A model generated the notes under the pieces. That model was not told the origin of the DNA. It saw nothing but the letters and a program-made list of their open reading frames with translations, and did no database searches. From positions 2,879-20,542 of the forward strand of contig DCAA01000007.1 in NCBI GenBank assembly GCA_002311345.1: 17,664 bases of DNA, written 5' to 3'. Positions 15,086-17,664 of the stretch are shown here, piece by piece (the stretch's first letter is position 1; each line of letters begins with the position of its first letter). The stretch is from Planctomycetes bacterium UBA1146. Lineage in GTDB: Bacteria > Planctomycetota > UBA8108 > UBA1146. Position numbers and translations under genes: made by a program.

Positions 15086-15097
15086 GTGTGATCACAC
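15086..15097. promoter_or_regulatory. Candidate operator: perfect 12-bp palindrome
   Basis: GTGTGATCACAC is perfectly symmetric and lies 38 bases upstream of the acyl-CoA dehydrogenase ATG, in the 198-base divergent gap to mnmA. It contains TGTGA and TCACA half-sites directly abutted, unlike a CRP site, which has a 6-base spacer. A repressor of fatty-acid catabolism is a possible ligand, by position only. Confidence 0.4.
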
Positions 15098-15150
15098 AGG
15101 GGAGACGGGAACCATTTTCTGCGCTACTTTGTCCGCTGAAGACGGTAGGC

Positions 15151-15223
15151 GCAAGAGACGCCGAGGCAAGAGACTCTCATTCGGTAAGTGTCAAATCAAG
15201 AATTGGTGGTCTCCGCTGGAGAC
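15151..15223 (+). promoter_or_regulatory. Leader region of mnmA with direct repeat and hairpin
   Basis: GCAAGAGAC occurs at 15151-15159 and again at 15166-15174, exactly 15 bases apart. Downstream, GTCTCC-GCT-GGAGAC (15209-15223) forms a perfect 6-bp stem 23 bases before the mnmA start. No clear -35/-10 pair is seen. These are visible structures without a known function. Confidence 0.3.
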
Positions 15224-15246
15224 ACACTGATCGAGAAGGAAATTCA

Positions 15247-16323
15247 TTGGCGAAGGTACTGGTGGCGATGAGTGGTGGGGTCGACTCGAGCGCAGCGGCC
15301 CACCTGCTGAAAGAAGAAGGGCACGAGGTGATCGGCGCCTTTCTCCGACTTGGCGATGGAGGTCAGGCGGCCGAAAAGAGCCGTGCCTGCTGCACCGTTG
15401 AGGATGCAATCGATGCCAGGCGAGTTGCCGATCGTCTCGACATCCCCTTCTACTCCTTTAACTACGCACAACAGTTCCGCAAGATCATCGACTACTTCGT
15501 CGATGAGTACCGCGACGGACGTACCCCGAACCCATGTGCCCGATGCAACCAGTGGATCAAATTTGATGTCTTTCACGATCTTGCCCATGACCTCGGTGCC
15601 GAATTCGTCGCTACCGGTCACTACGCGCGCGTACTCGATGCAGATGATGGACCTCGCCTTGCTCGCGGAATCGATGTCGACAAGGACCAGTCGTACTTCC
15701 TTGCCACGGTCCCCTACGATGTGTTGAAGGAGTGCCTGTTCCCTGTTGGCGGTCTGCATAAACCTGAAGTGCGAGACATCGCAGGCGCTGCCCAACTACC
15801 GGTGGTCCACAAGGCCGAAAGCCAGGAGATCTGCTTCGTTCCTGCCAACGATTACCGACGAGTGATCCGCAAGGAGGCTCCAGAAAGCCTTCAAGAAGGC
15901 GAGATTGTCGACGAGTCCGGTTACAAACTCGGTATCCATGATGGCTACGCTGCATACACCGTTGGACAGCGACGAGGTCTTGGCATCTCCGGCGCTGAGC
16001 CACGCTATGTGGTGCGTACCGAACGAGAAACCAATCGGGTGGTCCTCGGCCCGCGTGATTCATTGCTGGAAGATCGATTCTTCATATCCGAGATGAACTG
16101 GCTACTGCCGAAAACGCCAGAAATTCCTCTGCGTTGTACGGTACAAATCCGCCACGGCGGCACCCCACAACCGTGTACCGTTCAGTCGGCCACACTGGGA
16201 GATGGAGACTGGATCGAGGTTCACCTGGATGAGCCCGTCTTCGCCATCGCTGCGGGACAGGTAGCGGCACTTTATGATGAAGATGTCGTACTCGGGGGTG
16301 GGTGGATCGAAAAGGGCGAATAA
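15247..16323 (+). CDS. mnmA: tRNA-specific 2-thiouridylase MnmA
   Basis: The 358-residue enzyme uses ATP and sulfur from a persulfide relay to convert U34 of tRNA Lys, Glu and Gln to 2-thiouridine. It has the PP-loop SGGVDSS (9-15), the catalytic Cys97 in 'TPNPCARCNQWIKF' and the partner Cys196 in SQEICFVP, which correspond to E. coli Cys102 and Cys199. 'ATGHYAR', 'KDQSYFL' and 'GQRRGLGI' are further family blocks, and the C-terminal beta-barrel is complete. 'ACCTVEDAIDARRVAD' after the PP-loop is common outside Gammaproteobacteria. The start is TTG at 15247 with AAGGA 6 bases upstream; the frame is open back to 14953, but that part is antisense to the dehydrogenase. It is divergent from the dehydrogenase and ends before a strong terminator. 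Confidence 0.97.
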   Translation: MAKVLVAMSGGVDSSAAAHLLKEEGHEVIGAFLRLGDGGQAAEKSRACCTVEDAIDARRVADRLDIPFYSFNYAQQFRKIIDYFVDEYRDGRTPNPCARCNQWIKFDVFHDLAHDLGAEFVATGHYARVLDADDGPRLARGIDVDKDQSYFLATVPYDVLKECLFPVGGLHKPEVRDIAGAAQLPVVHKAESQEICFVPANDYRRVIRKEAPESLQEGEIVDESGYKLGIHDGYAAYTVGQRRGLGISGAEPRYVVRTERETNRVVLGPRDSLLEDRFFISEMNWLLPKTPEIPLRCTVQIRHGGTPQPCTVQSATLGDGDWIEVHLDEPVFAIAAGQVAALYDEDVVLGGGWIEKGE

Positions 16324-16349
16324 GAACCCGAGACCTCTGGCCTGAAGAA

Positions 16350-16387
16350 AAAGAGTGTCGGGACCCAAAAGGGTCCCGGCACTCTTT
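16350..16387. terminator. Bidirectional intrinsic terminator between convergent genes
   Basis: Arms 16350-16366 and 16371-16387 form a 17-bp stem (one U-G pair on the plus transcript) around the loop AAAA. The plus transcript leaves with the stem's own U3. The minus transcript gains a U run from the A5 at 16348-16352. It ends mnmA (stop 16323) and the HYR/PKD gene (stop 16396). Confidence 0.85.
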
Positions 16388-16395
16388 AATATTCG

Positions 16396-17664
16396 TCAGT
16401 CAGATTCAATCACCTCTACCATTCCTGAAACTTGCACGGGTGTAACGGACTGAGAGTTGACCACTACAACAGTTCCGATCGGTGGAATCCCGAGAGTGTT
16501 GCAGAAATCGAGTGAAGTTGAGCCCGCAACATTACCCTGGTAGGTCGCCACGTTGAGTTCGTAATTAAATCCAGGAGTGAGCGCAAATGAAGACGTGAAA
16601 CTGATCACGACCCCGGCGGTGAATCCACCTGGATGGATCTGTACGATATTGAAGTCAGGAGACGAACCATTGTTCAACGTGCCCATGCTGGAACCGTCCG
16701 TGACTTCAATACAGGTGAGGAGTGTCGTGTCGTGACATACTCCATAACTCCAGGCCTGGATTTCTATTCCATTGTTATCGAGGAATATCGAGAAGGAACC
16801 CAGGGCTCCCTCTTCGATCGTCCCGCTGGAGATTTCCAACAAGTAATCTGGCGGAATCGTCACATGGATACAAGCCGGACAACTCATCGACCCGCTACCA
16901 CCGGGACCCGACACGATTAACGTCACGGTGTAGTCACCCTCCTGGGTGTAGACGTGAGTTGGGCTTTGCATGACCGAAGTCTCACCATCACCGAAGTCCC
17001 ACAACCAATCCGTGATGGGCCCTATCGAGGTATCGATGAAATTCACCGACAAATTGTAGGTGCCACTCAAGGGCGTTCCGGTGAAATCCGCCACCGGTGC
17101 CGCATCATTCACCGTGATATTGAAGGTATCGGTGGCCACGTTCCCAGCACTGTCGGTTGCAAAATATGTCACCAGCGTTGTACCCACCGGGAAAATATCG
17201 CCGGGAAGATAATCACTTGCCAATGAAACCACCTGGCAGTTGTCGCTGGTCAAGGGATCGCTCCAGGTTGCCGCTGTGCTGGCCTGTCCCGACTCCGCAG
17301 TGACGGTGATGTCATCCGGCATATCAGAGATCAGCGGAGACTCGGTATCGCTAACTGTGATCATGAAGGAACTCATCGACGCGTTGCCGCTACTATCAGT
17401 TGCTGTGTAGGTCACAGTGGTATCACCAACCGGGAAGATATCACCCGGGAGATGATCTGCAGTCAGGGTCGCTCCAACACAATTATCATTCGCAACAGGG
17501 GCTGCCCAGGTCGCCATGGCACTGCAGGATCCCGTGTCATTCTCCAGCATCATGTTAGCTGGCATCCCTGATATGGACGGGGCTTCCTCGTCGAGAACGG
17601 TAACCGTGAAGGAAGCGGACGAACTGTTGCCGTTGTCGTCCAGGGCCGTGTAGGTGACTGTCGT
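16396..17664 (-). CDS. Secreted surface protein with HYR repeats, PKD domain and cohesin-like C-terminus, 5' end outside window
   Basis: The frame enters from the right edge without a start; 422 codons are visible, ending in ESD and TGA. Going N to C: the end of one HYR (hyalin repeat) domain, then two complete ones (about 17590-17345 and 17345-17105), each with 'LPGDIFPVG', 'VTYTATDSSGN'-type and 'ITV.D' motifs. Next is a PKD domain (about 17105-16850) with the hallmark WDFGDGE and 'PTHVYTQEGDYTVTL'. The last 150 residues ('SGTIEEGALGSFSIFLDNN', 'AWSYGVCHD') resemble a cohesin-like beta-sandwich. HYR and PKD domains act in adhesion or carbohydrate contact on extracellular proteins. No membrane anchor or LPXTG is seen at the C-terminus. 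The two HYR units keep recognisable DNA similarity, a sign of recent duplication. Confidence 0.88.
   Translation of the reverse strand, partial: TTVTYTALDDNGNSSSASFTVTVLDEEAPSISGMPANMMLENDTGSCSAMATWAAPVANDNCVGATLTADHLPGDIFPVGDTTVTYTATDSSGNASMSSFMITVSDTESPLISDMPDDITVTAESGQASTAATWSDPLTSDNCQVVSLASDYLPGDIFPVGTTLVTYFATDSAGNVATDTFNITVNDAAPVADFTGTPLSGTYNLSVNFIDTSIGPITDWLWDFGDGETSVMQSPTHVYTQEGDYTVTLIVSGPGGSGSMSCPACIHVTIPPDYLLEISSGTIEEGALGSFSIFLDNNGIEIQAWSYGVCHDTTLLTCIEVTDGSSMGTLNNGSSPDFNIVQIHPGGFTAGVVISFTSSFALTPGFNYELNVATYQGNVAGSTSLDFCNTLGIPPIGTVVVVNSQSVTPVQVSGMVEVIESD

Noticed and set aside
14953..15246. N-terminal extension of mnmA
   Set aside because: MnmA proteins start just before the PP-loop, and the TTG at 15247 has a well-placed AAGGA; the extension is antisense to the dehydrogenase.

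Overview
The window is a moderately GC-rich bacterial chromosomal segment. It is densely coded on both strands, and several genes use GTG or TTG starts behind good Shine-Dalgarno sequences. I see no RNA genes, CRISPR arrays or insertion sequences. Two large secreted proteins lie at the ends: a prodomain-bearing subtilase-like protein and a HYR/PKD surface protein. Together with a Ser/Thr kinase fused to ATPase and TPR regions, a sigma-54 activator and two archaeal-flavoured enzymes, they suggest a large-genome environmental lineage of the Planctomycetota, Myxococcota or similar type. That assignment is inference from gene content, not from a marker gene.

Layout. Positions 1-1205 (minus): 5' part of a secreted subtilase-like protein that runs off the left edge. 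1407-2609 (minus): archaeal-type cofactor-independent phosphoglycerate mutase. Divergent from it, 2731-5207 (plus) is a tight three-gene unit: GT4 glycosyltransferase, rhomboid protease and DUF445 membrane protein. A small two-helix membrane protein follows at 5317-5622. 5623-5937 is a 315-base stretch with inverted repeats but no convincing gene. 5938-6351 (minus): stand-alone archaeal-type threonyl-tRNA synthetase editing domain.

6456-13898 (plus) is the most distinctive block. It holds a 1277-residue kinase-ATPase-TPR protein, a GAF/AAA/Fis sigma-54 activator, a DUF503 protein and a metallo-beta-lactamase-fold protein that resembles CMP-Neu5Ac hydroxylase. The genes are spaced 10, 11 and 48 bases apart, so they are probably one operon. 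The first two look like a signalling pair: the kinase/STAND-type sensor would feed a sigma-54 enhancer-binding protein. The last two are candidate effectors or hitch-hikers.

13906-15048 (minus): acyl-CoA dehydrogenase, convergent with the operon. 15247-16323 (plus): mnmA tRNA 2-thiouridylase. A strong bidirectional terminator (16350-16387) separates mnmA from the 3' end of a large HYR/PKD surface protein (16396 to the right edge, minus).

The best leads are the four-gene signalling operon, an apparent tandem Fis-type helix-turn-helix in its activator, the editing domain that seems to lack the catalytic lysine known from archaea, and the subtilase-like protein in which no catalytic His follows the Asp strand.
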